The position numbers and the translations under genes are program-made. From CAZUGO01 sp964619935 (GTDB taxonomy: Bacteria > Planctomycetota > Phycisphaerae > UBA1845 > CAIVHJ01), in NCBI GenBank assembly GCA_964619935.1, contig CAZUGO010000084.1, forward strand, positions 1 through 35,482: 35,482 bases of DNA. The letters run 5' to 3'. Shown here in pieces: positions 25,296 through 33,389 of the stretch; position 1 is the first letter of the stretch, and each line of letters begins with the position of its first letter. The notes under the pieces are model-generated. The model ran no database searches. It worked only from the letters and a program-made list of their open reading frames with translations, and was not told the origin of the DNA.

Positions 25296-25958
25296 TCAGC
25301 CGCCGGGTTTCCGGGGATTACGGATGCGACCGCCCTCGATGGCGATGACCCGGGTCGCCAGCCGATCGACCAGGTCGCGGTTGTGGCTGACCAGCAGCGT
25401 GGGGATTTGAAACTCGCCCACCGCCCGCTCGATGAACGACACGATGCGCTCCCGCAGCACGTCTTCGACTGCGGTCAGCGGTTCATCGAGCAGCACCAGG
25501 TCTGGAGCACAGGCAATGGCCCGGGCCAACGCCACGCGCTGCTGCTGTCCCCCGCTTAACGACTGGGGATAGCGGTCCAGGAGGTCTTCCAGCTCCAGGG
25601 TCTGCACCACCCGTTCCAGCGGCAGGCCGTTGCCGGATCGGCGGCGCAGGCCGTAGGCGATGTTGGCGTGCACCCGCAGGTGCGGGAACAGACAGTGATC
25701 CTGAAACAGGCATCCGACGCGGCGGCGTTCCGGGGGCAGCAGCAGGCCCTGGGTGGTGTCGGTCAGGACCCGCTCGCCCAAACGGATGGTGCCGCGCTGC
25801 GGTTTCAGCAGGCCGGCCACCAGGGACAGGATCGTGGTCTTGCCGCTGCCCGACGGGCCAAACAGCGCGGTCACCCGTCCGTCGGCCTCGAAGCCGGCGT
25901 CGAGCGTGAAGCCCGAGGGATAGTGGTGCGTGCAATCGAAGACCAGGGAGGATGCCAC
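25296..25958 (-). CDS. modC: molybdate ABC transporter ATP-binding protein, short form
   Basis: ModC powers molybdate import through ModB. The 220-residue protein has Walker A GPSGSGKT (34-41), the Q-loop at Gln86 (LFQDHCLFPHL), the signature LSGGQQQR (134-141), Walker B LVLLDE (154-159) and switch His192. It stops shortly after the switch and so lacks the C-terminal TOBE/Mop domain (about 130 residues) that binds oxyanion in E. coli ModC. The D-loop reads DEPLTAVED where most ABC ATPases have SALD, a mild departure. It begins 12 bases after modB ends. The molybdate or tungstate assignment rests mainly on the modA and modB neighbours. Confidence 0.87.
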   Translation of the reverse strand: MASSLVFDCTHHYPSGFTLDAGFEADGRVTALFGPSGSGKTTILSLVAGLLKPQRGTIRLGERVLTDTTQGLLLPPERRRVGCLFQDHCLFPHLRVHANIAYGLRRRSGNGLPLERVVQTLELEDLLDRYPQSLSGGQQQRVALARAIACAPDLVLLDEPLTAVEDVLRERIVSFIERAVGEFQIPTLLVSHNRDLVDRLATRVIAIEGGRIRNPRKPGG

Positions 25959-25970
25959 CGCAATCTCCGC

Positions 25971-26651
25971 TCAAGTGAAATGCTGGCCACTGCGGCGATC
26001 AAGCCATTCCCCGAAGAACAGGGCGGCGGCTGCCAGGAACACCGAGACCAGAATGATGCCCAGCGAATGCTCCATGCCGTCGGCTGATTCGAGTTGATGG
26101 TAGACGTACAGTGGGATGGTCTGGGTGCGCCCTGGAATGTTGCCCGCGATCATGATGGTCGCGCCGAATTCTCCCAGGCTGCGGGCGAAGGCCAGCACAC
26201 AGCCGGCGATGATGCCGTGGCGAGCCAATGGCAATGCAATGGTGAAGAAGGCATCCACGGGGCCGGCCCCGAAGGTCCGGGCCGCCTGCTCCAGGCGGCG
26301 ATCGACCGCGGCGAAGGCGATCCGAATCGCCCTGACCATCAACGGAAACGAGACCACCGCCGCCGCCAGGGCCGCGCCCTTCCAGTCGAATACCAGGCGC
26401 ATGCCGAACCAGTCCTCGAACTGACGACCCACCAGGCCGCGACGGCCGAAGGTGACCAGCAAGACGTAGCCGGTGATTACCGGCGGCAGCACCAGGGGCA
26501 GATTGATGACCGTTTCCAGCAGCACCTTTCCGAAAAAGCGCTTGCGGGCCAGCAGCCAGCCCAGGGCAACACCGAACGGCAGACTCGCCAGTACGCCGAC
26601 ACCGGCCACGCGCAGACTCAGGCAGATTGCATCCCATTCTCCGGGCGACAT
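25971..26651 (-). CDS. modB: molybdate ABC transporter permease
   Basis: ModB forms the membrane channel of the molybdate importer. The 226-residue protein has about five hydrophobic segments, starting at 13-33 (VAGVGVLASLPFGVALGWLL). The NLPLVLPPVITGYVLL region and the C-terminal SLGEFGATIMIAGNIPGRTQ are typical of ModB and contain the EAA-like loop that contacts the ATPase. Its ATG shares one base with the modA stop (TGATG), so the pair is translationally coupled. Tungstate-type permeases (TupB, WtpB) are related; the NIPGRTQT stretch favours the ModB/WtpB group. Confidence 0.92.
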   Translation of the reverse strand: MSPGEWDAICLSLRVAGVGVLASLPFGVALGWLLARKRFFGKVLLETVINLPLVLPPVITGYVLLVTFGRRGLVGRQFEDWFGMRLVFDWKGAALAAAVVSFPLMVRAIRIAFAAVDRRLEQAARTFGAGPVDAFFTIALPLARHGIIAGCVLAFARSLGEFGATIMIAGNIPGRTQTIPLYVYHQLESADGMEHSLGIILVSVFLAAAALFFGEWLDRRSGQHFT

Positions 26652-27517
26652 CAGGGTCCTCTACCCGCGGCCGGGCGACCCAGCGGCGAGAATCCGTATC
26701 CGCGAAAAAGGGTTCGGGCGGGCCCGGTCTGCAGGAATCCGAAGAACGCCCGGGCCGTAGCGTTGTCGGCTGCCTGCCGCAGCAGCACCGCCGGATACAC
26801 CACCGGGTCGTGCGTCTGTGGATCCAGTTGGGCAACCACCACGACGTGCCGCGAGGCCGCGGCGTCGGTTGCGTACACGATTCCAGCTTCGGCTTCGGCG
26901 CGTTCAACGTAGGTCAACGTCACCCGGACGCTGGATCCGCGGGCCAGCCGGTTGGATTGTTGCAAGGCATCGAATTGGCCGAATCGCTGCAAGGTCTGTT
27001 GGGCATAAATGCCCGCCGGCACCTGGTCGTCGGCGATGGCCACCCGGGTGACGCCGGTGCGGTTCAGGTCGTGTATCGTGGCGATTCCTGCGGGATTGCC
27101 CTCGGGCACGATCAGCACCAATTGGTTGCCCAGCAAGTCGACGGTGTCGCTGGCCAACCCGTGATCGGCAACGGCATCGGCCCACTGGCGGTTGGCCGAC
27201 AGGAACACGTCGGCCGGAGCGCCCGCGAGGATCTGCTGCGCCAGGCCGTTGGAGGACCCGGTGCAGATGTCGACCCGAGTTCCCGGGTGTCGACGCTCAA
27301 AGGCCCGGGCGATTTCCCCGATGACGTCCGTCGTGCTGGCCGCCGCCAGCACGTGGATCACCCGCGGAGCCGACTCGCCGGCGGCGGGGTCACAGCCCGC
27401 CGGAAGCGCGGCGCACACCGCGGCGGCCCACAGCCCCACACCGCGGCCGGCGGCCAACCGCCGGCGCCGTTCGGTGGGTTGGGGGCGGGTGTTGAAGCAC
27501 CCTGGGTCCGCATCCAT
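26651..27517 (-). CDS. modA: molybdate ABC transporter substrate-binding lipoprotein
   Basis: ModA captures molybdate (or tungstate) outside the inner membrane. From the ATG at 27517 it has 288 residues: an Arg-rich n-region, a hydrophobic stretch (WAAAVCAALPAG) and a lipobox cysteine in LPAGC, so it is lipid-anchored where E. coli ModA is soluble. The mature part starts with VIHVLAAASTTDVIGEIAR, holding the Ser-Thr oxyanion pocket, then SSNGLAQQILAGAPADVFLS and AIADDQVPAGIYAQQTL, typical of the family. The longer frame (to 27622) adds 35 residues in front that break the signal-peptide pattern. AGGA lies 13 bases before the chosen ATG. It is the first gene of modABC, with a promoter predicted at 27682-27710. 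A lipid anchor fits the Lgt encoded in the same window. Confidence 0.9.
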   Translation of the reverse strand: MDADPGCFNTRPQPTERRRRLAAGRGVGLWAAAVCAALPAGCDPAAGESAPRVIHVLAAASTTDVIGEIARAFERRHPGTRVDICTGSSNGLAQQILAGAPADVFLSANRQWADAVADHGLASDTVDLLGNQLVLIVPEGNPAGIATIHDLNRTGVTRVAIADDQVPAGIYAQQTLQRFGQFDALQQSNRLARGSSVRVTLTYVERAEAEAGIVYATDAAASRHVVVVAQLDPQTHDPVVYPAVLLRQAADNATARAFFGFLQTGPARTLFRGYGFSPLGRPAAGRGP

Positions 27518-27681
27518 CAGCAAGTGTCCTGCCGGGGGCCGGCAACAGCGGTGTTTGCACCAGGGAGCCGGCCCGCGCTCCCACCGGGGTCGGCCGGCAT
27601 CAGGCGACCCGCCGCTTCGCAAACCACCCTGGCCCGGCCTGCGAGCGGGCGTCGTGCGTCAAGGGCAGCGCGGGGCATACG

Positions 27682-27710
27682 ATCATACGACACCCTCATG
27701 TCCCGCTCAA
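27682..27710 (-). promoter_or_regulatory. sigma-70-type promoter of modABC with an 8-bp direct repeat
   Basis: Read on the minus strand, TTGAGC (27710-27705) and TATGAT (27687-27682) are separated by exactly 17 bases, matching sigma-70 at four and five of six positions. The expected start of transcription, near 27675, gives a leader of about 158 bases before modA. The -10 lies inside a tandem repeat, CATACGAT then CATACGAC at 27676-27691 on the plus strand, which could be an operator. It does not look like the E. coli ModE site. The leader (27518-27675) is GC-rich; I could not make it fit the molybdenum-cofactor riboswitch from memory. Confidence 0.5.
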
Positions 27711-27737
27711 CCGCAGCGCGCTGGCGACGCGGACCCT

Positions 27738-27932
27738 TCAGGGGACCCTGGGCCAATCGAACAGGGCTCGTCCGCAGCGGGCACAATAGCGGGCATGCGC
27801 GCGGTTCGCATGGTGGCAGGTGGGGCATTCGATGCGGCGGACGCCCTTCCACAGGATCAGGAGCAGGGCGATTCCCAGCCCGAAGGACAGGCACAAGATG
27901 CCGCCGAGATGGGTTTGGATGGAGAGCATCAT
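27738..27932 (-). CDS. small membrane protein with a C-terminal zinc ribbon
   Basis: This is a 64-residue protein with one strongly hydrophobic segment (about 10-28) followed by WKGVRRIE and a four-cysteine zinc ribbon, CPTCHHANRAHARYCARCG, with Cys36, Cys39, Cys50 and Cys53. That pattern is typical of zinc-ribbon domains hung on a membrane anchor. AAGG lies just before the paired ATGs at 27932 and 27929; an ATG at 27977 would add 15 residues with no better site. It lies 83 bases after the EEP nuclease gene. I do not recognise a named family, and no function is assigned. Confidence 0.65.
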   Translation of the reverse strand: MMLSIQTHLGGILCLSFGLGIALLLILWKGVRRIECPTCHHANRAHARYCARCGRALFDWPRVP

Positions 27933-28015
27933 TGCCTTCGCAGCCGTCAGCTCCGGGGAGGAGGAGTCTGGGCCCATTGTAACACAACTCAGCGGTCGGG
28001 AGCACGGCGTCCGGG

Positions 28016-28756
28016 TCAGATGTGGAAGTCGGCGATGACCGGCAGATGATCGCTGGCGACCCGGGCGAGTTGCAGGCGGCTGCCGTGGACGTGCAGCGGC
28101 TTGAGCGGGCCGCGGTAAAAAATCTTGTCCAGACCGCCGGTGGGTGCATAGCTGGGGAAGGTCTTGATCGCCCAACGGGATCCCGGGCGGCGGTTCGTGG
28201 CACACTGAAACCCGCACCCGGCGAATACCTTGCGTTTGAGCAGGCCGCGCCAGTCGTTCATGTCGCCCGCCACGATACACGGCGAGTCCGGGGACAACTG
28301 GCTCATCTGAGGCGTGGCGAACAACTTCCGGAGCTGCTCGCGACGTTCCATGGCGGAGAGCCCCAGGTGGACGTTGAAGACCTCCAGGTCCACCTGCCGG
28401 CTGCCGTCGGTCAGGTGGATGGTGGTGTGTTGGGCCCCGCGGCGCTTGCGCCAGCGCAGCGACAGATCAATGTTGTGTTGTTGGCCGATGGAGTAGCTGG
28501 ACAGGGTGGCGTTGCCGTACTTGCCGCGCCGCGAGAACACGTTGATTCCGAAGGCACTAAAGTCGTAGCGCAAGGATCGGGCCAGCTCGCTGGCCAGGTA
28601 GGTGTGCTGCGACCGCGGACTGTTGTGTTCGACCTCCTGCAGCAGCACGACATCCGCGCGGTAGTGTTCCAGGATCGTCACGATGCGCTGCGGCTCGAAC
28701 TTGCGATCGATGCCGATGGCTTTGTGGATGTTATAGGTCAATAGGCGGAACTGCAT
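28016..28756 (-). CDS. endonuclease/exonuclease/phosphatase (EEP) family protein
   Basis: The 246-residue protein has the complete set of EEP (DNase I-like) motifs: LTYNIHKAIG (6-15) with the metal-site Asn9, VVLLQEVEH with Glu41, VFNVHLGLS, the catalytic VAGDMNDW and a terminal SDHLPVIADFHI with the Asp-His pair. These enzymes cut phosphodiester bonds in DNA, RNA, phospholipid head groups or related substrates using Mg2+. The compact size and lack of a signal peptide indicate a cytoplasmic enzyme of the YbhP-like type; the substrate cannot be read from the sequence. It follows the NDUFA9-like gene after 167 bases in which I see nothing specific. Confidence 0.85.
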   Translation of the reverse strand: MQFRLLTYNIHKAIGIDRKFEPQRIVTILEHYRADVVLLQEVEHNSPRSQHTYLASELARSLRYDFSAFGINVFSRRGKYGNATLSSYSIGQQHNIDLSLRWRKRRGAQHTTIHLTDGSRQVDLEVFNVHLGLSAMERREQLRKLFATPQMSQLSPDSPCIVAGDMNDWRGLLKRKVFAGCGFQCATNRRPGSRWAIKTFPSYAPTGGLDKIFYRGPLKPLHVHGSRLQLARVASDHLPVIADFHI

Positions 28757-28923
28757 GGCGATGGTTTCTGTGGGGCGTGCCCGAACGCGAAAGGAGGCCG
28801 TTCCCCGAGCGCGGCCGGCAGGATCACCGGCCGGTCCTCAGCCGCCAGCACCGCCGCGCGAGCCACCCGCGCCCCTGGAGCGCGGAGGCGACCGTTCGGC
28901 ACCCGGTTCCTGAAATGAGCGGT

Positions 28924-29886
28924 CTAGCGGATCTGACCGCCGTACTGGGCCAGCTCGGTCTCGAAATCACGAAAGGTCAGGTCAAGCTCCCGTTCGGCCG
29001 GGGCGACGTCACACACACAATCCTCCTGCGACATCTGCACTTGTCCCACATCGAACTTCAGCCGATCCAGGGCTGCAGTCGGCGCCGGGAGCTTCATCAC
29101 CGTTCGGGCCAGCAACTTGGCCAGCGCCACGGGCTGGCCGACCTGCGGCTTCCAGCGGCGGGCACCAGGGATGTGCTTCTGGCAGATGCGGTACAACTCT
29201 TTCCAACTGTACGAGCGCGGCCCGCCCAGCCCGTAGGCCCGGTGAATGGTTTGGGGGCGGTCCAGGGCACGCACGAAGCACTCGGCGACATCGCGAACGT
29301 CAACCGGTTGCAGGCGGTTCTCGCCGCGGCCGAAGTAGGGCATCACCGGCGGCACCAGACCACAGGCGAAGGTCTTCATCAATTCCATGAATTCGCCGTC
29401 GGGCCCGTGAATGAGGCTCGGCCGGAAAATGGTCCAGTCCAATCCCGACTTGCGGACCAGCTCTTCGGCTTCGTGCTTGGTCTGGTGATAACGGCTGACG
29501 GCGTTGGGTCGGGCGCCCAAGGCAGACATGTGCACATAGCGCTTGATGCCGGCCTCCTGGCAGGCGGTCAGCACATTGCGGGTGCCTTCGTAGTGCACCC
29601 GGGCGAAAGTGTCCTGGCCGCGCTGCAGGATGATCCCGACCAGGTGAATGGCGACGTCGGACTGCGCGGCGGCTTTGCGCAAGGCGGCGGTCGAGAACAA
29701 GTTGCCGGTGATGCTGATGACTTGGGCACCGGGAAAGTGGGCCGTCTTGCGGGCCAGCTTCTCGGGGTCGCGCACCAGGCACACCGGCACGTCGCTGCTG
29801 GTGACCAGTTTCTTGAGCACGTAGCCGCCGACAAAGCCGGTGGCTCCGGTGAGCAGGACACGCCGGGGGCGCGGTGGGTCAGCCAT
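28924..29886 (-). CDS. NAD(P)-binding atypical SDR, complex I NDUFA9-like family
   Basis: The 320-residue protein starts with a Rossmann motif, TGATGFVGGYV (13-23), followed by CLVRDPEKL, where the Arg-Asp after the second strand suggests NADP(H) preference. YHQTK at 133-137 is in the place of the SDR YxxxK. FRPSLIHGPDGEF and GRGENRLQPVDVRDVAE are characteristic of the NDUFA9/YfcH-like atypical SDRs. Bacterial members are widespread; substrates are mostly unknown and no complex I gene is nearby, so the family name should not be read as function. Its start overlaps the metG stop by 8 bases, so the two genes form a translational pair. Confidence 0.83.
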   Translation of the reverse strand: MADPPRPRRVLLTGATGFVGGYVLKKLVTSSDVPVCLVRDPEKLARKTAHFPGAQVISITGNLFSTAALRKAAAQSDVAIHLVGIILQRGQDTFARVHYEGTRNVLTACQEAGIKRYVHMSALGARPNAVSRYHQTKHEAEELVRKSGLDWTIFRPSLIHGPDGEFMELMKTFACGLVPPVMPYFGRGENRLQPVDVRDVAECFVRALDRPQTIHRAYGLGGPRSYSWKELYRICQKHIPGARRWKPQVGQPVALAKLLARTVMKLPAPTAALDRLKFDVGQVQMSQEDCVCDVAPAERELDLTFRDFETELAQYGGQIR

Positions 29887-31597
29887 CGCTGGGGTTCTCC
29901 AGTTCGAGCTTGCGGATCAGAATCTGTGGTTCGCCCAACGCGTGGCCGGCGGGCAGGATCTCCGTGGCGGTGGACCACTGCTCCTGGCAGCCGCCCAGTT
30001 GGAGCATGGCGCCCGCCTTGACGGCGCTGAACGGCAGGAACGGACCCATCAGGGTGGTCAGCGTGCGCAGGGTCTGGATGCACACGTTGATGGCCGTCCC
30101 GCAGGCACCAAGCTCGGTCTTCCGTGTCTTCCAGGGCTGGCTGGCGTCGAAGTAGCCGTTGCCGGCACGGGCCAGTTCCATCAGCTCGTGGAGGGCCGCC
30201 TTGAACCGAAAATGCTCCAGGTGGTCGGCCACCGCCGTGCAGGTGGCGTCGCGCAACGCCATCTGGGCCCGGTCCGGTGCGCCCAGGTCACCGGGCTCGG
30301 GCACCCGGCCCTCGAAGTAGCGGGCGGCAAAGGTCAGGGTGCGGTTGAACAGGTTGCCGAGGGCGGCCAGCAGCTCGGTGTTGTTGCGACCGATGAAATC
30401 GTCCAGACTGAAGGTTGTGCGGGCGTTCTCCGGAGCGATGGCGGTCAGGTAATAGCGCAGCGGATCGGGGTCGTACTGCTGCAGATAGCCTTCGATCCAA
30501 ACGGCCGTGCCGCGGGACTTGGAGATCTTCTGTTCTTCCTTGCCGGCAAACTTGATGTTCAGGAAGGCGTTGGCGACCACCTGGTGCGGCAGTTGGTACT
30601 CGCCCTTGAGCCCCTGGATGGAATCCGACTCGTGGGTCGCGAGCAGCATGGCCGGCCAGGTGATGGCGTGGAAGAGGGTGTTATCCTCACCGATAAAGTG
30701 CACGATGCGGCACTCCGGATCTTTCCAATACCGCGTGTAGCCGTCGGGGCTGCCGCCGAGGTTGGCCAGCAGTTGGGCAGTGAAGCTGGTGTAACCGATG
30801 GGGGCGTCAAACCACACATACAGGACCTTGCCGGCGGCATCGGGGTCGTCCAGCGGGACCGGGACGCCCCAGTCCAAATCCCGGGTCATGGCCCGCTCCG
30901 GCAGGCCGTCGTGGATCTGGCCCAGGGCGAAGTTGATCACCGTGTTCCGCCAGTCGTTCCTCTTGCCCTCCAGCCAGGATTTCAGCCGACCCTGGAGCTG
31001 GCCCAACTGCAGGTACCAGTGCACCGTTTCGCGCGGCTGCGGAGTCGAGCCGGTCAGCGTGCTCCGCGGATTGATCAGCAGCAGGGCCTCGGTGGCCTTG
31101 CCGCAGTCCTCGCACTGGTCCCCAAAAGCGTTGGTCGACCCGCAGTGGTGGCAGGTGCCCTGGACGAAGCGGTCCGGAAGAAACTGATTTGCCTGGATGT
31201 CGTAAAGCTGTTTGGTCTTCTTCTTGGTGAAATAGCCCTTGTCATGGATCGTGGTGAAGAATTCCTGCGAGAGGCGGACGTGGGTCTCGGTGTAGCCGGG
31301 CTGGTGGGTGCCGCCGTAAACGTCAAAATGGATGCCCAGCCCGGCGAACGCCTCCTGCTGGGCCCGGTTGTAGCGGCCGGTCAACTCCCGGACGTCGACG
31401 CCCTCCTCGCGAGCGGTCTTCAAGGCCGCCACGCCGTTGTCGTCCGAGCCACAGACGAACAGCACGTCGGCCCCGGTGGCCCGCAGATACCGCACGAAGA
31501 TGTCAGCCGGCAGATAGGCGCCGGCAATGTGCCCGACGTGCAGCCGACCGTTGGAGTACGGCAATGCTCCGGTGACCAGAAAGCGCCGCGTGCTCAT
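29879..31597 (-). CDS. metG: methionine--tRNA ligase
   Basis: MetG charges tRNA-Met for initiation and elongation. The class I core shows the HIGH-type HVGH (20-23), the zinc knuckle with Cys149, Cys152, Cys162 and Cys165 in C-x2-C-x9-C-x2-C spacing as in E. coli, VLYVWFDAPIGYTS, HFIGEDNTLFH and KISKS (357-361). The anticodon-binding helical domain follows (NNTELLAALGNLFNRTL). At 572 residues it lacks the C-terminal tRNA-binding (EMAP-like) domain of the 676-residue E. coli enzyme, which many bacteria also lack or encode separately. No clear ribosome-binding site precedes the ATG, and the predicted -10 lies only eight bases upstream, which would suit a leaderless message. Confidence 0.96.
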   Translation of the reverse strand: MSTRRFLVTGALPYSNGRLHVGHIAGAYLPADIFVRYLRATGADVLFVCGSDDNGVAALKTAREEGVDVRELTGRYNRAQQEAFAGLGIHFDVYGGTHQPGYTETHVRLSQEFFTTIHDKGYFTKKKTKQLYDIQANQFLPDRFVQGTCHHCGSTNAFGDQCEDCGKATEALLLINPRSTLTGSTPQPRETVHWYLQLGQLQGRLKSWLEGKRNDWRNTVINFALGQIHDGLPERAMTRDLDWGVPVPLDDPDAAGKVLYVWFDAPIGYTSFTAQLLANLGGSPDGYTRYWKDPECRIVHFIGEDNTLFHAITWPAMLLATHESDSIQGLKGEYQLPHQVVANAFLNIKFAGKEEQKISKSRGTAVWIEGYLQQYDPDPLRYYLTAIAPENARTTFSLDDFIGRNNTELLAALGNLFNRTLTFAARYFEGRVPEPGDLGAPDRAQMALRDATCTAVADHLEHFRFKAALHELMELARAGNGYFDASQPWKTRKTELGACGTAINVCIQTLRTLTTLMGPFLPFSAVKAGAMLQLGGCQEQWSTATEILPAGHALGEPQILIRKLELENPSDG

Positions 31598-31604
31598 GGC
31601 CCGT

Positions 31605-31633
31605 ATCGTAAGTGATTGGCGGGCCTTTTAGAA
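31605..31633 (-). promoter_or_regulatory. possible metG promoter close to the start codon
   Basis: On the minus strand TTCTAA (31633-31628) and TACGAT (31610-31605) are 17 bases apart. The -10 matches four of six positions and the -35 three of six. Transcription would start at or within a base or two of the metG ATG. The element lies just downstream of the terminator that closes the sigma/anti-sigma unit, so some promoter is expected in this short gap. Confidence 0.3.
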
Positions 31634-31663
31634 GCGCCGCAGAGGCGAGTCATTCAATCCAAG

Positions 31664-31693
31664 AAAAAAGGCGCCCGCGGTCCGGCGGGCGCC
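31664..31693 (-). terminator. Rho-independent terminator after the sigma/anti-sigma operon
   Basis: A perfect 9-bp stem, GGCGCCCGC at 31670-31678 with GCGGGCGCC at 31685-31693, encloses a 6-base loop. On the minus strand it is followed at once by six Ts (31669-31664). It lies 29 bases after the end of the putative anti-sigma gene and separates that unit from metG. Confidence 0.9.
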
Positions 31694-31722
31694 TGGGTGA
31701 TCATGGGGGAGTGGCGCTGGGC

Positions 31723-32583
31723 TTATTCGTCGTCGACCTCCTCGATCCCAACCCGGATCTCGCCGCCGGCGGTGGGCACTTGCAGGTCGTTCAGGTTGGA
31801 CAGCTCATCGTCGCCGTCCGGGTCGACCTGGACCTTCAGCTTAGCGACCATCATCCGACCTGCGCCGTCATCCAGTTCGATGGTCAGGGTGCCGTCGTCA
31901 GCAACGCTGACGGCGGGCGGGTCTTCTTCCAGATCGACGACCCGCGGGAAGCCGCCGGCTTTGATGAGCGACGCGGCTTCGGTGCCGGCGTCACGCAGGA
32001 TCAGGAAGACGGTCTGGCCGACCGCTCCGTCCGCCAGCAGATACAGTTCATTCTTGTTGCCGGCGCGGGTCCAGGCGGCGGCCGGCTGCAACCCGGCGAT
32101 GGTGTCCAGCGGCAGGGTCTCGAACTGCTGCGGCCCCAGGCGGCGGCGCACGAGCGTCTCGACGTTCTCCTGCGGGTGGTCACCCTGTTGATTGACCACC
32201 TTGACGTGCGTGCCGCTTTCGCCGTCAGGTTCTTCCCAGCGCTTGACGAAGACCTGGGCCTGGCCGTCTTCGGTGTCGATGGTCATGCTGGCCTCGCCGT
32301 TGGCGTCGGTTTGGAGATGGACAATCTCACCGTCGACGTCGACTTTGACCAGCCAGCGCTTCAGTGTGCCGATCCCGCCGGCGGCCGTAAATGCGGCGCT
32401 GCCGACGATCACAACAGAGCAGGCAGCCATCCAGGCGTAGCGCGTGCCGGGCCGGCTGCGGCGTTGTCCGGACGAGAATTCATTCATGAGTCGCTCCTCA
32501 AGTTCGGGACGGGTTGATGGGGCGGTCCACTGACGGGACCGCAGCTTGTTCAAGGCGTTGTCGACTGGATCCACAGGCTTCAC
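31723..32583 (-). CDS. single-span membrane protein, putative anti-sigma factor
   Basis: The 286-residue protein has a cytoplasmic N-terminus of about 48 residues (DNALNKLRSRQWTAP, EELEERLMNEF-like), one membrane helix (about 50-72, WMAACSVVIVGSAAFTAAGG) and an acidic extracytoplasmic part of about 210 residues rich in beta-type sequence. It directly follows an ECF sigma gene, with its GTG start five bases after the sigma stop and GGAGG inside the end of the sigma gene. This layout is that of a membrane anti-sigma factor. It has no HxxxCxxC zinc motif, so it is not a ZAS-type protein. I do not recognise the outer domain. It ends just before a strong terminator. Confidence 0.6.
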   Translation of the reverse strand: MKPVDPVDNALNKLRSRQWTAPSTRPELEERLMNEFSSGQRRSRPGTRYAWMAACSVVIVGSAAFTAAGGIGTLKRWLVKVDVDGEIVHLQTDANGEASMTIDTEDGQAQVFVKRWEEPDGESGTHVKVVNQQGDHPQENVETLVRRRLGPQQFETLPLDTIAGLQPAAAWTRAGNKNELYLLADGAVGQTVFLILRDAGTEAASLIKAGGFPRVVDLEEDPPAVSVADDGTLTIELDDGAGRMMVAKLKVQVDPDGDDELSNLNDLQVPTAGGEIRVGIEEVDDE

Positions 32584-32588
32584 GGCCG

Positions 32589-33194
32589 TTACCTCCGATG
32601 GTGTAATCGTCGCTTCAGCGTCTCACGGGCCCGTGAGAGTCGTGACTTTACCGTTCCGCTGCGGCAGCCGATGACCGCCGCCACTTCGTCGATGGTCATG
32701 CCTTCGAGGTAGTGCAGCGCCAGGACGGTCTGATGTTTGGGCGGTAGCTGCAGCAGCGCCCATTGAGCCAGTTCGGTGCTGGGTTCGGAGTCGTCAACCG
32801 GATCGGCAATGCCGCCGACCGGCAGCGGGGCGCAGGGCAGCCGATTGCGACGCGACCAGCGGTTGGCCGAGTTGGTGGCAATGCGGTACAGCCAGGAGCG
32901 GATGGACAACCCGCGGTGGCGGTAGCGCGGCAGATAACGCAGGGCGGCCAGAAAGACCTCGGAGACCAGGTCTTCGGTGGCGTGGCGGTCGCCGGTCCGG
33001 CGGTACAAGTATCGGGTGATCGCCGAACAATGCCGCCGGTACAGGGCGGCGAAGGCCTGGGGGTCGCGCTTGGCCGACTCGATCTGCCGCAACTCCTCTG
33101 CGGCCGGCAGGTCGGCGTCGGCGGTGATGGTGACCGGCATGTCCATGTTCGCGAGGGTCTCCGAATCGGGGTGAACCGTGCTGTCTTCGTCCAT
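32589..33194 (-). CDS. ECF-type RNA polymerase sigma factor
   Basis: This is a sigma-70 family regulator with only regions 2 and 4. Region 2 is seen in FAALYRRHCSAITRYLYRR and ATEDLVSEVFLAALRYLP, followed by RSWLYRIATNSANRW. Region 4 is LPPKHQTVLALHYLEGMTIDE, given here without its next residues, and ends with the helix-turn-helix SGTVKSRLSRARETLKRRL. The start at 33194 gives 201 residues and begins MDEDSTVHPD; the site before it is poor. A second ATG at 33146 has GGAG 12 bases upstream and would give 185 residues. GGGAACC (minus strand, 33224-33218) resembles an ECF -35 element and would suit the shorter protein, with autoregulation. The true upstream frame continues open but is not sigma-like. 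It is coupled to the putative anti-sigma gene. Confidence 0.9.
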   Translation of the reverse strand: MDEDSTVHPDSETLANMDMPVTITADADLPAAEELRQIESAKRDPQAFAALYRRHCSAITRYLYRRTGDRHATEDLVSEVFLAALRYLPRYRHRGLSIRSWLYRIATNSANRWSRRNRLPCAPLPVGGIADPVDDSEPSTELAQWALLQLPPKHQTVLALHYLEGMTIDEVAAVIGCRSGTVKSRLSRARETLKRRLHHRR

Positions 33195-33389
33195 TACAAG
33201 TCTCGCCGGCGGGTCCGGGTTCCCGCAAAAGCCGATTTTCCGGGTGGGGGGGCGGACCCAGGCTCGCCCTTGTTGGATTCCGGCCGGTTTCATACCATCA
33301 AGGCAGATCGCAGGCCAGCGATTCGGCCGGCCCGCAGGGTGTTCTGCGGCTGGAATCAGTGCGCGGCCGGATCGTCGGCGGAGGCCGGC

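Noticed and set aside
27518..27675. Molybdenum-cofactor riboswitch in the modA leader
   Set aside because: I could not match the conserved segments of that motif by eye; a covariance-model search would settle it.
28924..29886. Respiratory complex I subunit
   Set aside because: The family name NDUFA9-like reflects homology only; no nuo genes are near and most bacterial members are of unknown function.
29840..31615. A 591-codon plus-strand frame opposite metG
   Set aside because: It mirrors metG, lacks any recognised domain and has no ribosome-binding site.
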